A DNA stretch of 64,000 nt from Legionella erythra (GTDB lineage Bacteria > Pseudomonadota > Gammaproteobacteria > Legionellales > Legionellaceae). Below, in pieces: positions 53,246 through 63,014 of this stretch. Numbering within the stretch: the stretch's first letter is position 1; each line of letters starts with the position of its first letter. Where the stretch lies: positions 204,644-268,643 of the forward strand of contig NZ_LNYA01000024.1 of the NCBI RefSeq assembly GCF_001467615.1, given 5' to 3'. Under the pieces are notes generated by a model. That model ran no database searches. It was not told the origin of the DNA and was given only the letters and a program-made list of their open reading frames with translations. The position numbers were made by a program, and so were the translations under genes.

Positions 53246-54754
53246 TCATATATTTTCCTCAATTTGAAAAATATCGTGCCCCTCATTAAAAAAATTTACG
53301 GCATAATGAAGTTGGCCCTTCGTTTCTGCATGTATTTTAAACAGCGCTTGCGATTTCTCTACATTCGAGTTCAATCTCGCTAACAGTTCAATGCCTGCTG
53401 CTTTTGCATCCGGGGCTCCGGCTAATTTGGCAATGGTTGCAATATGCCGGTTATCTATATTTCGAATTAAACCAGAATATTTTGATTCCACGGTATAAGT
53501 AAACGGCGCAACCGGAATGTCTTTCATACCACCCTGTGCATTACAAATGGCTTTAAATTTTCTAAGCGCTTCGCCGCTTTCAAGAATAGATTTGGCTATT
53601 TCAAAACCATTTGATGCCGTCTTGCCAGGCGAAAAATCAATCAAATGGCCTGCCAAAACGAGAGCATGTTCACGCAGGTCCTGGGGCGCTTGTTTTTCAT
53701 TTTGAAGAACGGCCAAGATGTCGCGGGCTTCAAGAGCGGGTCCAATGCCTCGCCCGACAGGTTGTGAACCATCTGAAAATATGACGTTTATTTTGATATC
53801 AAACTGACTGGCTATAAAGTGCAATAATGACCGAAGCTGTTCTGCTTGCCCCAATGTTCTTATTTTGGCAGTGGTCCCAATAGGGACATCAATCACCACA
53901 TGCGTTGAACCTGCAGCAATTTTTTTTGACAAAATAGAGGCGACCATTTGCCCCATGCTATCCAAGTTTATCGTGCGTGCAAGCCTGATGAGTAAATCAT
54001 CGGCGGGGCTTAAGCCGATAGCGCCGCCCCAGGTAATACAACCCTGTTCTTTTTCCATGATCTTTTTCATGGCTGCAATATCATGGGTTACATTGGTAAA
54101 CACTTCCATGGTATCGGCGGTCCCTGCAGGTGATGTAATCGCTCGAGAGGATGTTTTAGGAATCCAAAGCCCATAGGCTGCGACGATGGCTACCACAATA
54201 GGGGTGGTTCTATTTCCCGATAATCCACCCACACAATGTTTATCGACTATCACAGGGGATGGCCAATCGATTTTCTGGCCGGTATCAACCATCGCGTGCG
54301 TTAAATGAAGAATTTCTTGATTGGATAATCGGTCTCCACCGCTGGCCGCGATAAACATCGCGATATGAATATCGGATAATTGTCCTGATACGACATCCTG
54401 GATAATGGATTCTGTTTCGAGCTTGCTTAATTCGTTTCCATAAATTTTGGAACGGATGTAATTGACTGATTCAAGTGTTTTGGGATGCGCGACTGTAATT
54501 TCATCGCCTGGATTAGCCGACAATAGCTTCCAGGCATAATTAGACAAACTGGCTTCATTGTGTTTTAACAGGTCCGTTTCAACGATATTGAGTGTGGCGA
54601 TAATAGCGCGTTTTCCGAGCGTAACCATGACTCTTGCCTGAGCATTAAATCCCTCTGATTTGCAAATAAAGCAATCTGCACGCATATAAACAATCGGCTC
54701 TTTATAGGTGTTAATGCCTAAATATTTTAGGGAAAGCTTGTTTTTTACCGTCAA
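53246..54754 (-). CDS. deoA: Thymidine phosphorylase / AMP phosphorylase, long (archaeal-type) form
   Basis: 502 residues, longer than E. coli DeoA because of an extra N-terminal domain of about 85 residues, as in archaeal AMP phosphorylases. The glycine-rich phosphate site 'DKHCVGGLSGNRTTPIV' resembles AMP phosphorylase more than 'DKHSTGGVGD' of DeoA. Also visible: 'TSSRAITSPAGTADTMEV', 'WGGAIGLSPADD' and 'AAGSTHVVIDVPIGTTAK'. It cleaves a nucleoside or NMP with phosphate. The start is TTG with GGA 6 bases upstream. It is divergent from the beta-CASP/ADH/ATPase/PRPP operon. Confidence 0.85.
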   Translation of the reverse strand: MTVKNKLSLKYLGINTYKEPIVYMRADCFICKSEGFNAQARVMVTLGKRAIIATLNIVETDLLKHNEASLSNYAWKLLSANPGDEITVAHPKTLESVNYIRSKIYGNELSKLETESIIQDVVSGQLSDIHIAMFIAASGGDRLSNQEILHLTHAMVDTGQKIDWPSPVIVDKHCVGGLSGNRTTPIVVAIVAAYGLWIPKTSSRAITSPAGTADTMEVFTNVTHDIAAMKKIMEKEQGCITWGGAIGLSPADDLLIRLARTINLDSMGQMVASILSKKIAAGSTHVVIDVPIGTTAKIRTLGQAEQLRSLLHFIASQFDIKINVIFSDGSQPVGRGIGPALEARDILAVLQNEKQAPQDLREHALVLAGHLIDFSPGKTASNGFEIAKSILESGEALRKFKAICNAQGGMKDIPVAPFTYTVESKYSGLIRNIDNRHIATIAKLAGAPDAKAAGIELLARLNSNVEKSQALFKIHAETKGQLHYAVNFFNEGHDIFQIEENI

Positions 54755-54862
54755 TTTTTATCCAAACCAGTCATTTGCCTGATGAATAAATCTTAGAATA
54801 ATTTTTATTAAAAACCAAAAAACAAATCTATAATCAAAATATTATCGTTAACCAGAGCCTGT

Positions 54863-56233
54863 ATGAGAATTCAATTTTTAGGTGCAGTTCAAACAGTCAC
54901 GGGCTCGAAATATCTTATTCAAGCCAATCAAATGAATCTATTGGTGGATTGCGGCCTTTTTCAGGGGTATAAAGAGTTGAGGTTGCGCAACTGGGCTGCT
55001 CTTCCGATTGACCCTGAAAAAATCGACTACGTATTGCTCACCCATGCGCATATTGATCACAGTGGCTATATCCCGTTATTGGTAAAAAATGGTTTTAATG
55101 GAAAAATTTTATGCACGGCTGCTACAAAAGAGTTATGCGGTATTTTATTACCCGACAGTGGTCACCTGCATGAGGAAGATGCAAATTATGCCAATAGGAA
55201 AGGCTACTCGAAACATCACCCGGCCTTGCCGCTCTATACACAACAGGAGGCCGAAGATTCACTCCGTTATTTTCAGGTGGTTTCGTTTGATGACCGCATT
55301 CAGATAGCTAAAAATCTCTATGCAACCTTTTACTACGGTGGCCACATTTTAGGCGCATCCTTCATTCGTTTGGAGCAGGGCGATACGTCTGTATTATTTT
55401 CAGGTGATCTTGGGAGGCCAGAGGATCCCTTGATGTTTGCACCGAAAGCCCCTCCCGACGCGGATTATCTTGTTATTGAATCAACTTATGGTAATCGCGT
55501 ACATGATAAGACTGATCCATTGATTCAGATGAAAGAAGTCATTAATCGCACAGTAAAACGCGGTGGTTCCATTATTATTCCCTCATTTGCCGTGGGGCGG
55601 ACCCAGTCCTTGCTGTATTATCTTCATCAATTGAAATTAAAAAAGGACATTCCCGATATCCCCGTATTCGTTGACAGTCCAATGGCCACCAACGCGACCA
55701 AAATTTTTGCCCGTTATGCGGCGCAAAATCGATTAACAAAAGAACAAAATCAAGCGGTCTGTGCGGTTGCTCATTATGTTAACTCCGTCGAGGAATCCAT
55801 GACCCTGGATCACACGACAAAACCAGTCATTATTATTTCCGCCAGTGGCATGGCAACTGGCGGCCGCATCCTGCATCACATCCGTCATTTTGCCCCTAAT
55901 CCGAAACATACTATTTTATTCAGTGGTTTTCAGGTCGGTGGAACACGCGGCGACCGGATGATTCGAGGCGAGAAAGAAATAAAGATGTTTGGGCAAATGA
56001 TTCCCATACGGGCTGAAATAGTGAAGATAGACACTATATCTGCCCATGCCGATGCGGCGGAAATGCTTCATTGGTTGGCTCATCTACGAAAAGCCCCGCG
56101 TAAAGTATTCATTACCCATGGTGAAACTGAGGCGGCTGAAGCGCTGAAAGCTCAAATAAAACAACGGTTTCACTGGCCATGTGAAATCCCTTCATATCTT
56201 AAAACTGCAACGCTTGGCGAGGATGAAGCATAA
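54863..56233 (+). CDS. Beta-CASP metallo-beta-lactamase-fold ribonuclease-like protein
   Basis: 456 residues. The metal motif H-x-H-x-D-H is 'LLTHAHIDHSGYIP', with 'FYYGGHILGASFIRLEQG' and 'LFSGDLGRPEDPL' for the other ligands. The beta-CASP insertion follows ('SFAVGRTQSLLYYLHQL', 'FVDSPMATNATKIF', 'IISASGMATGGRILHHI'). A C-terminal RMMBL ('EIVKIDTISAHADAAEMLHWL') completes a CPSF73/YSH1-type nuclease. It probably processes RNA. It is the first gene of a four-gene plus-strand operon. Confidence 0.9.
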   Translation: MRIQFLGAVQTVTGSKYLIQANQMNLLVDCGLFQGYKELRLRNWAALPIDPEKIDYVLLTHAHIDHSGYIPLLVKNGFNGKILCTAATKELCGILLPDSGHLHEEDANYANRKGYSKHHPALPLYTQQEAEDSLRYFQVVSFDDRIQIAKNLYATFYYGGHILGASFIRLEQGDTSVLFSGDLGRPEDPLMFAPKAPPDADYLVIESTYGNRVHDKTDPLIQMKEVINRTVKRGGSIIIPSFAVGRTQSLLYYLHQLKLKKDIPDIPVFVDSPMATNATKIFARYAAQNRLTKEQNQAVCAVAHYVNSVEESMTLDHTTKPVIIISASGMATGGRILHHIRHFAPNPKHTILFSGFQVGGTRGDRMIRGEKEIKMFGQMIPIRAEIVKIDTISAHADAAEMLHWLAHLRKAPRKVFITHGETEAAEALKAQIKQRFHWPCEIPSYLKTATLGEDEA

Positions 56234-57226
56234 ATGAAAATGCATGCCATGCTGATGAACAACAGCCATGAAAAGTTAATCTACACCAACATTGAAAAAC
56301 CCGTACCGGCTGCTCACCAAATGCTGATTAAAGTCACCGCCTGCGGTATATGCAGAACGGATTTGCATGTTGTGGATGGCGAATTGAAGTACCCCAAACT
56401 TCCTCTGGTGCCAGGCCATCAAATTGTTGGTGTGATTGAGGCATTGGGCGAGGAAGTTCATGCTTTTCGTGTCGGTCAGCGCATTGGCATCCCCTGGTTA
56501 GGCGGCAGCTGCGGGGTTTGCCGATTTTGTTTGACCGGCCGAGAAAACCTGTGTGATAAAGCACAATTTACCGGCTATCACATTGACGGCGGCTTTGCAG
56601 AGTATTGCGTCGCCAATCATCGATTCTGTTTTCCTATACCGGATGGCTATTCAGATGTACAGGCTGCACCTTTATTTTGTGCCGGGCTGATTGGTTATCG
56701 GGCTTTATTGAAAACACGGGAAGCAAACCATTTAGGCTTATATGGTTTTGGATCAGCGGCCCACATCTTGACCCAGGTTGCCTGTAAACAAGGGCGTCAA
56801 GTGTATGCCTTCACAAGCCCTGGTGATGCCATGGCCCAAAAATTTGCATATCAATTAGGCGCTGTCTGGGCGGGGGATTCGCATCAATCACCGCCTCAAC
56901 CCCTTGATGCGGCCATTATTTTTGCACCGGTTGGCGCCCTGGTTCCACTTGCCTTGCAACATACCGTTAAAGGGGGGATTGTTGTCTGTGCAGGGATACA
57001 CATGAGTGATATCCCCCGTTTTCCTTATGAGCTCCTTTGGGGCGAGCGCACGCTCTGTTCCGTGGCTAATTTAACCCGAAAGGATGGCGAAGAATTTTTA
57101 TCATTGGCACCGACCATCCCGGTTAAAACTGAAATTCATACGTATTCTCTAAGAGAAGTCAATGAAGCCCTCGATGATCTGCGCCATGGGCGTTTCACGG
57201 GCTCGGCAGTAATCATGATTAATTAA
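56234..57226 (+). CDS. Zinc-binding alcohol dehydrogenase (AdhP-like MDR)
   Basis: 330 residues. The catalytic Cys is in 'TACGICRTDLHVVDGEL', with 'VPGHQIVG' as the following His loop. The structural zinc cluster has four cysteines in 'GSCGVCRFCLTGRENLC'. The nucleotide region 'HLGLYGFGSAAHILTQVA' has a divergent glycine motif (G-F-G-S-A-A), as in some zinc-dependent alcohol dehydrogenases. The start directly abuts the stop of the beta-CASP gene, so they are co-translated. Substrate unknown. Confidence 0.88.
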   Translation: MKMHAMLMNNSHEKLIYTNIEKPVPAAHQMLIKVTACGICRTDLHVVDGELKYPKLPLVPGHQIVGVIEALGEEVHAFRVGQRIGIPWLGGSCGVCRFCLTGRENLCDKAQFTGYHIDGGFAEYCVANHRFCFPIPDGYSDVQAAPLFCAGLIGYRALLKTREANHLGLYGFGSAAHILTQVACKQGRQVYAFTSPGDAMAQKFAYQLGAVWAGDSHQSPPQPLDAAIIFAPVGALVPLALQHTVKGGIVVCAGIHMSDIPRFPYELLWGERTLCSVANLTRKDGEEFLSLAPTIPVKTEIHTYSLREVNEALDDLRHGRFTGSAVIMIN

Positions 57227-57243
57227 AAGACAGTGGTTACCCC

Positions 57244-59118
57244 ATGAAGAAAGAAAAATTAATCCGTTTTTTCTCACTGGAATCCAGATGGCAATCATTA
57301 ATCGTGATCCTTTCCCTTGTGGGTATCGGTATCTCCCTGACTCTGAGTTCTATCAATCCAGTGTTTAGCAACCTGCCGTTGATTTTTTTAATTCTCATTG
57401 GCGGCATACCCTTATTTTTGCAAATTTTTTTGAAACTGCTAAAGGGGAATTGGGGGGCTGATTCGCTGGCGGCCATGGCGTTAATAACCGGGGTTGTCTT
57501 ACAACAATATTTAGCGGCATCGTTGATTATTCTGATGTTAGCCAGCGGTCAGACATTAGAGCGTTATGCGCGGCATAAAGCGTCTTCTGTTTTATTGGCA
57601 TTGGTGAAACGAATGCCCACCATTGCTCACCGGAAGATTAAAGACGGCATTGAAGATATTTCATTGGATGGCATTCAGATTAATGATGACATGGTCGTTT
57701 ATCCGCATGAAACCTGCCCTGTTGATGGCATTGTGATTGATGGCAATGGCTCTATGGATGAATCTTATCTGACAGGCGAGCCTTATCAAATTTCCAAGGC
57801 ACCCGGTGCATCCGTTTTATCAGGGGCTATTAACGGTGATTCGGTCCTCATTATTCAAGCCACGAGGTTACCCGTGGATTCAAGATACGCCATTATTGTG
57901 AAGGTATTGGAAGAAGCAGAACAAAAACGGCCTTCCATTCGCCGCTTGGGTGATCAAATTGGGGCTATTTTTGCACCGATAGCGTTTCTATTAGCGGCGG
58001 TCACCTGGTATTTTACCCAAGATGCCATTCGTTTTCTTGCCGTGCTGGTTATTGCAACACCATGTCCCCTATTAATCGCGATTCCCATTACCATCATCAG
58101 TGCGATTTCGCGCGCTGCAAAGCAAGCTATCATTATAAAAGATCCGGTTGTCCTCGAACAATTACCGACCTGTAAAACAGCTATTTTTGACAAAACAGGA
58201 ACGCTGACCTACGGCAAACCAACATTAACCGGAATTTATACCGCACCCGATTATACCAAAGAGCAGGTATTACAATATGTGGCCAGTCTCGAACGTTATT
58301 CCAGGCATCCCCTTGCCAGTGCCGTCATTAAAGCAGCCCAAGAATGGCCTATTGATTTATTGGAATCGACAAACGTATCCGAAAAACCGGGACAGGGTTT
58401 AAACGGCATCGTTAATCATCGAACCGTTATGGTTACCAGCCGAAAAAAATTATTAGAAATGATGCCGGAATGCAATGCCTTGCTTCCCCCTGTTGCGCCT
58501 GGTTTAGAGTGTGTGATTTTGTTAGATAACCACTATGCGGCTACCTTACATTTTCATGATGCGCCCCGAACCGAAAGCAAATCATTTATTAGCCATTTAA
58601 TGCCTGCTCATCAATTTAACCGAGTTATGCTGGTTTCCGGGGATCGTGAATCAGAGGTTCATTATCTCGCTGAATTAGTGCCGTTCACAGCGGTTTATGC
58701 TGCGCAGAGTCCGGAACAAAAATTAGCCATCGTGCGCAGAGAAAGAAAAAAAGCACCGACAGTGTTTATGGGAGACGGGATCAATGATGCCCCGGCTTTA
58801 ACGGCAGCGACCGTAGGCATTGCCTTTGGACAACACAGCCAGGTAACGGCTGAAGCCGCAGGAGCTGTTATCATGGAAAACACCTTAATTAAAGTGGATG
58901 AATTACTGCATCTAAGTATCCGCACGAGGACGATTGCAGCGCAGAGTGCTATTGGCGGCATGCTGTTGAGTCTCATCGGCATGGGGTTTGCAGCAACGGG
59001 TTTTATAAGTCCGGTTATGGGGGCAATTTTGCAAGAATGCATTGATGTTCTTGCAATTGTTAATGCATTGCGCCTGGCGTTTGGCTCTAAAATTAAAATT
59101 GATTTACCGAGTAGTTAA
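57244..59118 (+). CDS. P1B-type heavy-metal-transporting ATPase
   Basis: 624 residues, without an N-terminal metal-binding domain. Membrane helices flank the actuator domain 'DESYLTGEPYQISKAPG', the TM motif 'ATPCPLLIAIP', the phosphorylation loop 'FDKTGTLTYGKPT', the P1B-type 'RYSRHPLASAVI' (H-P) and the hinge 'MGDGINDAPAL'. The T-P-C signature differs from CPC and SPC pumps, so the ion (Fe, Ni, Co, Zn or Mn) is not predicted with confidence. It pumps metal across the inner membrane using ATP. Confidence 0.92.
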   Translation: MKKEKLIRFFSLESRWQSLIVILSLVGIGISLTLSSINPVFSNLPLIFLILIGGIPLFLQIFLKLLKGNWGADSLAAMALITGVVLQQYLAASLIILMLASGQTLERYARHKASSVLLALVKRMPTIAHRKIKDGIEDISLDGIQINDDMVVYPHETCPVDGIVIDGNGSMDESYLTGEPYQISKAPGASVLSGAINGDSVLIIQATRLPVDSRYAIIVKVLEEAEQKRPSIRRLGDQIGAIFAPIAFLLAAVTWYFTQDAIRFLAVLVIATPCPLLIAIPITIISAISRAAKQAIIIKDPVVLEQLPTCKTAIFDKTGTLTYGKPTLTGIYTAPDYTKEQVLQYVASLERYSRHPLASAVIKAAQEWPIDLLESTNVSEKPGQGLNGIVNHRTVMVTSRKKLLEMMPECNALLPPVAPGLECVILLDNHYAATLHFHDAPRTESKSFISHLMPAHQFNRVMLVSGDRESEVHYLAELVPFTAVYAAQSPEQKLAIVRRERKKAPTVFMGDGINDAPALTAATVGIAFGQHSQVTAEAAGAVIMENTLIKVDELLHLSIRTRTIAAQSAIGGMLLSLIGMGFAATGFISPVMGAILQECIDVLAIVNALRLAFGSKIKIDLPSS

Positions 59119-59143
59119 ATGGATGTTAATTGGATAGGTGCCT

Positions 59144-60040
59144 ATGGACAAAACCATTATTTTTGCATTGCCTGGAAATAAACGATTGACTCGTGATTTA
59201 GCCAATAAACTGCACCTTGAGGAAGGGGAGCTCACTATCAAGAAATTTCCTGATGGGGAGTCCTATGTGCGTATCCATTCCAGGGTTAAAGCGAAACGGG
59301 TTATTCTCGTTTGCACCTTAAACAATCCAGATAAAAAGATGCTGCCTTTGATGTTTGCCGCCCAGACATTGAAGGAATTGGGTGCCAAAAAAATTAGTTT
59401 GATTTCTCCTTACCTCCCCTATATGCGTCAAGATAAACGGTTTAAACCAGGCGAAGCGATTTCCGCCCACCTGTTTGCGAAATGCCTTTCAAATTGGGTG
59501 GATTACCTGATAACGATAGACCCCCATTTACACCGTGTCCACCAACTCTCAAGTATCTATTCTATTCCTGTTTTGACTTTGCACGCGACACAGGTCATTG
59601 CCCAATGGATAAAAGCCAATATCAAGTCGCCTTTTTTAATTGGCCCTGACAGGGAAAGTGAACAATGGGTCTCTGAGGTTGCTGAGCAATTAAAAGCGCC
59701 TTACATCGTATGCAGGAAAAATCGGTTATCGGCTCATGAAGTAACCATTGAAATTCCTCCATTCTCGCATACGGATGAAACACTGATTATTCTGGATGAT
59801 ATAATATCGACTGGTTCAAGCATGGCAGCCATTCTTAACCAGCTGTCATTACAGGGGCATCAGGGCATTTGCCTGGCTATCCATCCACTCCTGAATCAAA
59901 AAACGAAGGCTAATTTATTTGCTTCCGGGGCAGCTGCCATTATTACCTGTAATACCATTTCAGATTCCACCAACCAAATCAATATAGTGGACTTAATTGC
60001 GGCAAACCTGAAAAACATATTGGAGCAGGATGAACTGTAA
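59144..60040 (+). CDS. Ribose-phosphate diphosphokinase family protein (PRPP synthetase-like)
   Basis: About 298 residues from the ATG at 59144, with AGG 5 bases upstream. Motifs of PRPP synthetase: 'KFPDGESYVRI', 'SPYLPYMRQDKRFKPGEAIS' (the flexible loop is retained), 'TIDPHLHRVHQL' and 'LIILDDIISTGSSMAA' (PRPP loop). It makes phosphoribosyl diphosphate from ribose-5-phosphate and ATP. It is shorter and more divergent than the usual 315-residue housekeeping Prs, so it is probably a second copy serving the phosphorylase locus. Confidence 0.85.
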   Translation: MDKTIIFALPGNKRLTRDLANKLHLEEGELTIKKFPDGESYVRIHSRVKAKRVILVCTLNNPDKKMLPLMFAAQTLKELGAKKISLISPYLPYMRQDKRFKPGEAISAHLFAKCLSNWVDYLITIDPHLHRVHQLSSIYSIPVLTLHATQVIAQWIKANIKSPFLIGPDRESEQWVSEVAEQLKAPYIVCRKNRLSAHEVTIEIPPFSHTDETLIILDDIISTGSSMAAILNQLSLQGHQGICLAIHPLLNQKTKANLFASGAAAIITCNTISDSTNQINIVDLIAANLKNILEQDEL

Positions 60041-60134
60041 ATATCCCTTGGAGGCGGATTCAGATAGACATTGTCCGTGTGAGTATGGGCGCTTTGACCC
60101 CACTAGCCAGGTGATTGAATAAAAAAGCTTGTGA

Positions 60135-62693
60135 TTATTCTGTATTATCATGATCCATTGTTGGGCGTTTTTCATTCAGGCGCAGCCTCTTGTCCTCGAT
60201 TAATTTTAAAGCGGCATCCACTGCATCGGCATCATATTGCAGTCCTCTACCGCGTTGAATTTCCGCGACCGCGGCTTCAATGCCTAAAGCCGGTCTGTAG
60301 GGGCGATGAGATGACATGGCTTCCAGGACGTCGGCAACGGCGATTACCCGTGCCTCTGGAAGAATGTCGTCTCTTTTTAAACCGCGAGGGTAGCCGCTGC
60401 CATCGAGGCGCTCGTGATGTTGTAAGATAACCTCAGCGACAGGGGCATCGAAGTGAACATCCTTTAAAATGTCATAACCTGTTTGAGGATGGCTTTTTAT
60501 TAATTCCATCTCAATGGCTGTTAATTTGCTTGGTTTCACCAGAATTTCAGCCGGTATCGCAATCTTGCCGATATCATGGACTAATCCCATTAATTCCAAC
60601 GAGTCACAACGTGCTGGCGGCCAACCCAATTCTTCGCCAATGGCTTTGGCAATTAATCCAACACGGTACTCGTGACCGGCTGTATAGGGATCACGGAATT
60701 CAACCATGTTGGATACTGCCCGGAATGTCCCTTTGATAGCCTTCTCTAACTGGACTACATAGTCTTCTATTTTTTCACGTGCGATTTGAATCTCTGTAAT
60801 ATCCTGAACCAGGGACAAATACTGAAAATTACCTTGCCAGGAGAGGGCGGTCACATCGACCCGGAGTGTGATGGTAACGCCATCTTCTTTCAGGAAAGGA
60901 AAGGTATAGGAAGCATTGGGCTGTCCTTGATCAAGTAATGCCCAATGTTTAAGGATGAATTCTCGTGAGGGCTGATCGTTAACTAAGTCCAATAGGCCGA
61001 TGCTTAAGAGCGACTCCTTACTCCAGCCCACTATTTCGCAAAACCTTGGATTGACATAAAGAAACTTTTCTTTATTTCGCACATAGATACCAATTCCTGC
61101 TTTTTCAATGAAGGCTTGAAAATATTTTTCACTCTCGCGTGACATGGCTATTTGTTGATTGGAGATTATTCTCTCAATTGTACTGGCCAGGATGGTCGCT
61201 ACTGAATCAAGTAAGGCCACTTCTTCGCTTAAGAAAAGGGGGGATTTACCAGTCGGAAGGTGATGATATCCTACCTCAATACAGACTTGCGAAGTGGTGT
61301 CAATACAAAAGGTCTTGATCAAGGGGGGAGATAGTGGATGAACGTCTGGGTTTGAACTGAATTTACCCCAAATGGACTCGATTTTGGCAACCATCAGTTC
61401 AGGATACTGGAACGCTTGCGGCAATCGCCTTGCAGTTTCAGCGAATAACTCTTCAATGTTAATGTTTTTGCGGCCACTGTACTCTGAGATATGGTAGAGG
61501 CATTTCAATTCCTTAATCCGCTCTCCGAGAGTATGCATTAATTTATTTCGTTCCAGTTCAAGCCGTTTACGCGGTGTAATGTTTCTTATGACCTGTACCC
61601 AGGCATTTGGGAAAAAGTCAGAATGGATGGGGGACAGAATACACTCCATCCAGGAACCGTCTTCAATCTCGACTTCAGCCTCAAAGGGTTGTGTAGCTTC
61701 TGGCAAGTGAGCGCAGACGGGGCAGTGGCTGCGATCGGTTGAGCGGTTATGAAATAGCGTATGGGATGACAGGCCAACCAGATTTTCAGGGGGTGTTTTC
61801 GCCATGGATCCAGCTGCATGATTTGCCTGACTGATATAACCATCCATCTGAACGATTAAGGTCGGATCAGGGACATGATCATAGGTATTTGCCGCGCGTG
61901 CCAGCATGCTGAAGGGGTTGGTTAATGTTTGGATAACCAGGGCGATATAAATAAACCAATAGGAAAATATCCTTAAAACATGAGCGATCTCATTTTCAAT
62001 ACCAAATAAACTCGTGTAGTAGGAGAGCAGGGTTTCTGTGAGCATCATGGTGATAATGCTCATAGACAGATAAAACAGAGACGTGGTAGTTAAAAAGCGC
62101 CTGTTTCGCCAAAGCAATATCAACGCTGCAAATAAAATCACAATAATGACCAACTCACTATAAGTCTTAAAAGGTGTTAATCCATAATTATCAATGAATG
62201 TCTGAGGGAAATACCCTGAAAAAACCGCTATAAAAATGGTCGATATAACCACAAAAAGGAGGAAGTGAAGTATCCAAACCCGCAAAACGTGGCGAAAAAA
62301 GTAAGTGGCGATAACAAATGACATCGCCTGGATAAAACGGGCAGAAATCCAAAGTTGTGTACTTTCATTTCCACCTGTAAATGGTAGGATAGACATGCCT
62401 TTGTAGACTAAAATATGCGCAATATCGAGGGTGCTGCACCAGCCGGCTGTGAGTGAAATAACCACGACAAAGTGATTTTTTGTAAATTGCTGCGATGTGA
62501 CGGCCACCGTCATGGCAATCAGGCTAATAAAGACCGTGATGAGTTCGGCTAGTAAGTGAAATGCCAGAAAGCCTGCGTAACGGCCAATAAAAATACATAT
62601 TAATGCCAAAAAGCCAGGCGGCAGGAAGGCTTTTAATGCAAGGGGTAACCAAGGGGTATTTTCCAGGTAAGGTGCCCTGCCTATTTTATCCAT
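60135..62693 (-). CDS. MASE3-PAS-PAS-HD-GYP membrane sensor, c-di-GMP phosphodiesterase
   Basis: 852 residues from the ATG at 62693, with GGAG 5 bases upstream. The N-terminus has about eight hydrophobic helices in a MASE3-like arrangement. PAS-like sensor regions follow ('DPTLIVQMDGYISQANHAAG', 'FLYVNPRFCEIVGWSKESLL'), with a GAF-like stretch between them. The output domain is HD-GYP: 'LVHDIGKIAIPAEIL' and 'HHERLDGSGYPRGL'. It hydrolyses cyclic di-GMP. There is no GGDEF domain. It ends about 95 bases beyond the PRPP synthetase gene, convergent to it. Confidence 0.92.
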   Translation of the reverse strand: MDKIGRAPYLENTPWLPLALKAFLPPGFLALICIFIGRYAGFLAFHLLAELITVFISLIAMTVAVTSQQFTKNHFVVVISLTAGWCSTLDIAHILVYKGMSILPFTGGNESTQLWISARFIQAMSFVIATYFFRHVLRVWILHFLLFVVISTIFIAVFSGYFPQTFIDNYGLTPFKTYSELVIIVILFAALILLWRNRRFLTTTSLFYLSMSIITMMLTETLLSYYTSLFGIENEIAHVLRIFSYWFIYIALVIQTLTNPFSMLARAANTYDHVPDPTLIVQMDGYISQANHAAGSMAKTPPENLVGLSSHTLFHNRSTDRSHCPVCAHLPEATQPFEAEVEIEDGSWMECILSPIHSDFFPNAWVQVIRNITPRKRLELERNKLMHTLGERIKELKCLYHISEYSGRKNINIEELFAETARRLPQAFQYPELMVAKIESIWGKFSSNPDVHPLSPPLIKTFCIDTTSQVCIEVGYHHLPTGKSPLFLSEEVALLDSVATILASTIERIISNQQIAMSRESEKYFQAFIEKAGIGIYVRNKEKFLYVNPRFCEIVGWSKESLLSIGLLDLVNDQPSREFILKHWALLDQGQPNASYTFPFLKEDGVTITLRVDVTALSWQGNFQYLSLVQDITEIQIAREKIEDYVVQLEKAIKGTFRAVSNMVEFRDPYTAGHEYRVGLIAKAIGEELGWPPARCDSLELMGLVHDIGKIAIPAEILVKPSKLTAIEMELIKSHPQTGYDILKDVHFDAPVAEVILQHHERLDGSGYPRGLKRDDILPEARVIAVADVLEAMSSHRPYRPALGIEAAVAEIQRGRGLQYDADAVDAALKLIEDKRLRLNEKRPTMDHDNTE

Positions 62694-63014
62694 GGGCTCT
62701 CCAATCCATTTCAATGACGTTTATAGGCCAATACTATTCCATTGCCATTTTGTGGCATTCCCCGACATGGTCTTATTCAAGCGATAAATCAGGCCTCTTA
62801 TTAATCATAGTGATTCCAGGCCATTACGCAAATTATCATGGGTTTAGTTTCTAACCGGGGTAAACGAGTGTAGTGTGTTGGCTTGCAAACAGGATGTTAC
62901 AGGGGGGCCGTAAACCCATTTGGGAGCAAATTGGGCGCTTGCTGTCAGTATGTATGACCTAATATTGACCAAAATAAGGTATAATACTAAAAATCATGAC
63001 TTGCTTTAACCAAA
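62694..63014. other. Intergenic region upstream of the glycosyltransferase gene
   Basis: 321 bases with no credible open reading frame. A TATAAT at 62980-62985 lies 35 bases before the ATG at 63015. The TTGACC at 62965-62970 is only 9 bases from it, so the -35 assignment is unclear. Nothing else is evident. Confidence 0.5.
62980..62985 (+). promoter_or_regulatory. Likely -10 element for the glycosyltransferase effector gene
   Basis: A perfect TATAAT 29 bases before the start codon, preceded by AGG. No -35 hexamer lies at 16-18 bases, so an activator may be needed. Confidence 0.35.

Noticed and set aside
62965..62985. TTGACC and TATAAT as a promoter pair before the glycosyltransferase
   Set aside because: The spacing is 9 bases, too short for sigma-70. 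Only the -10 element was kept.
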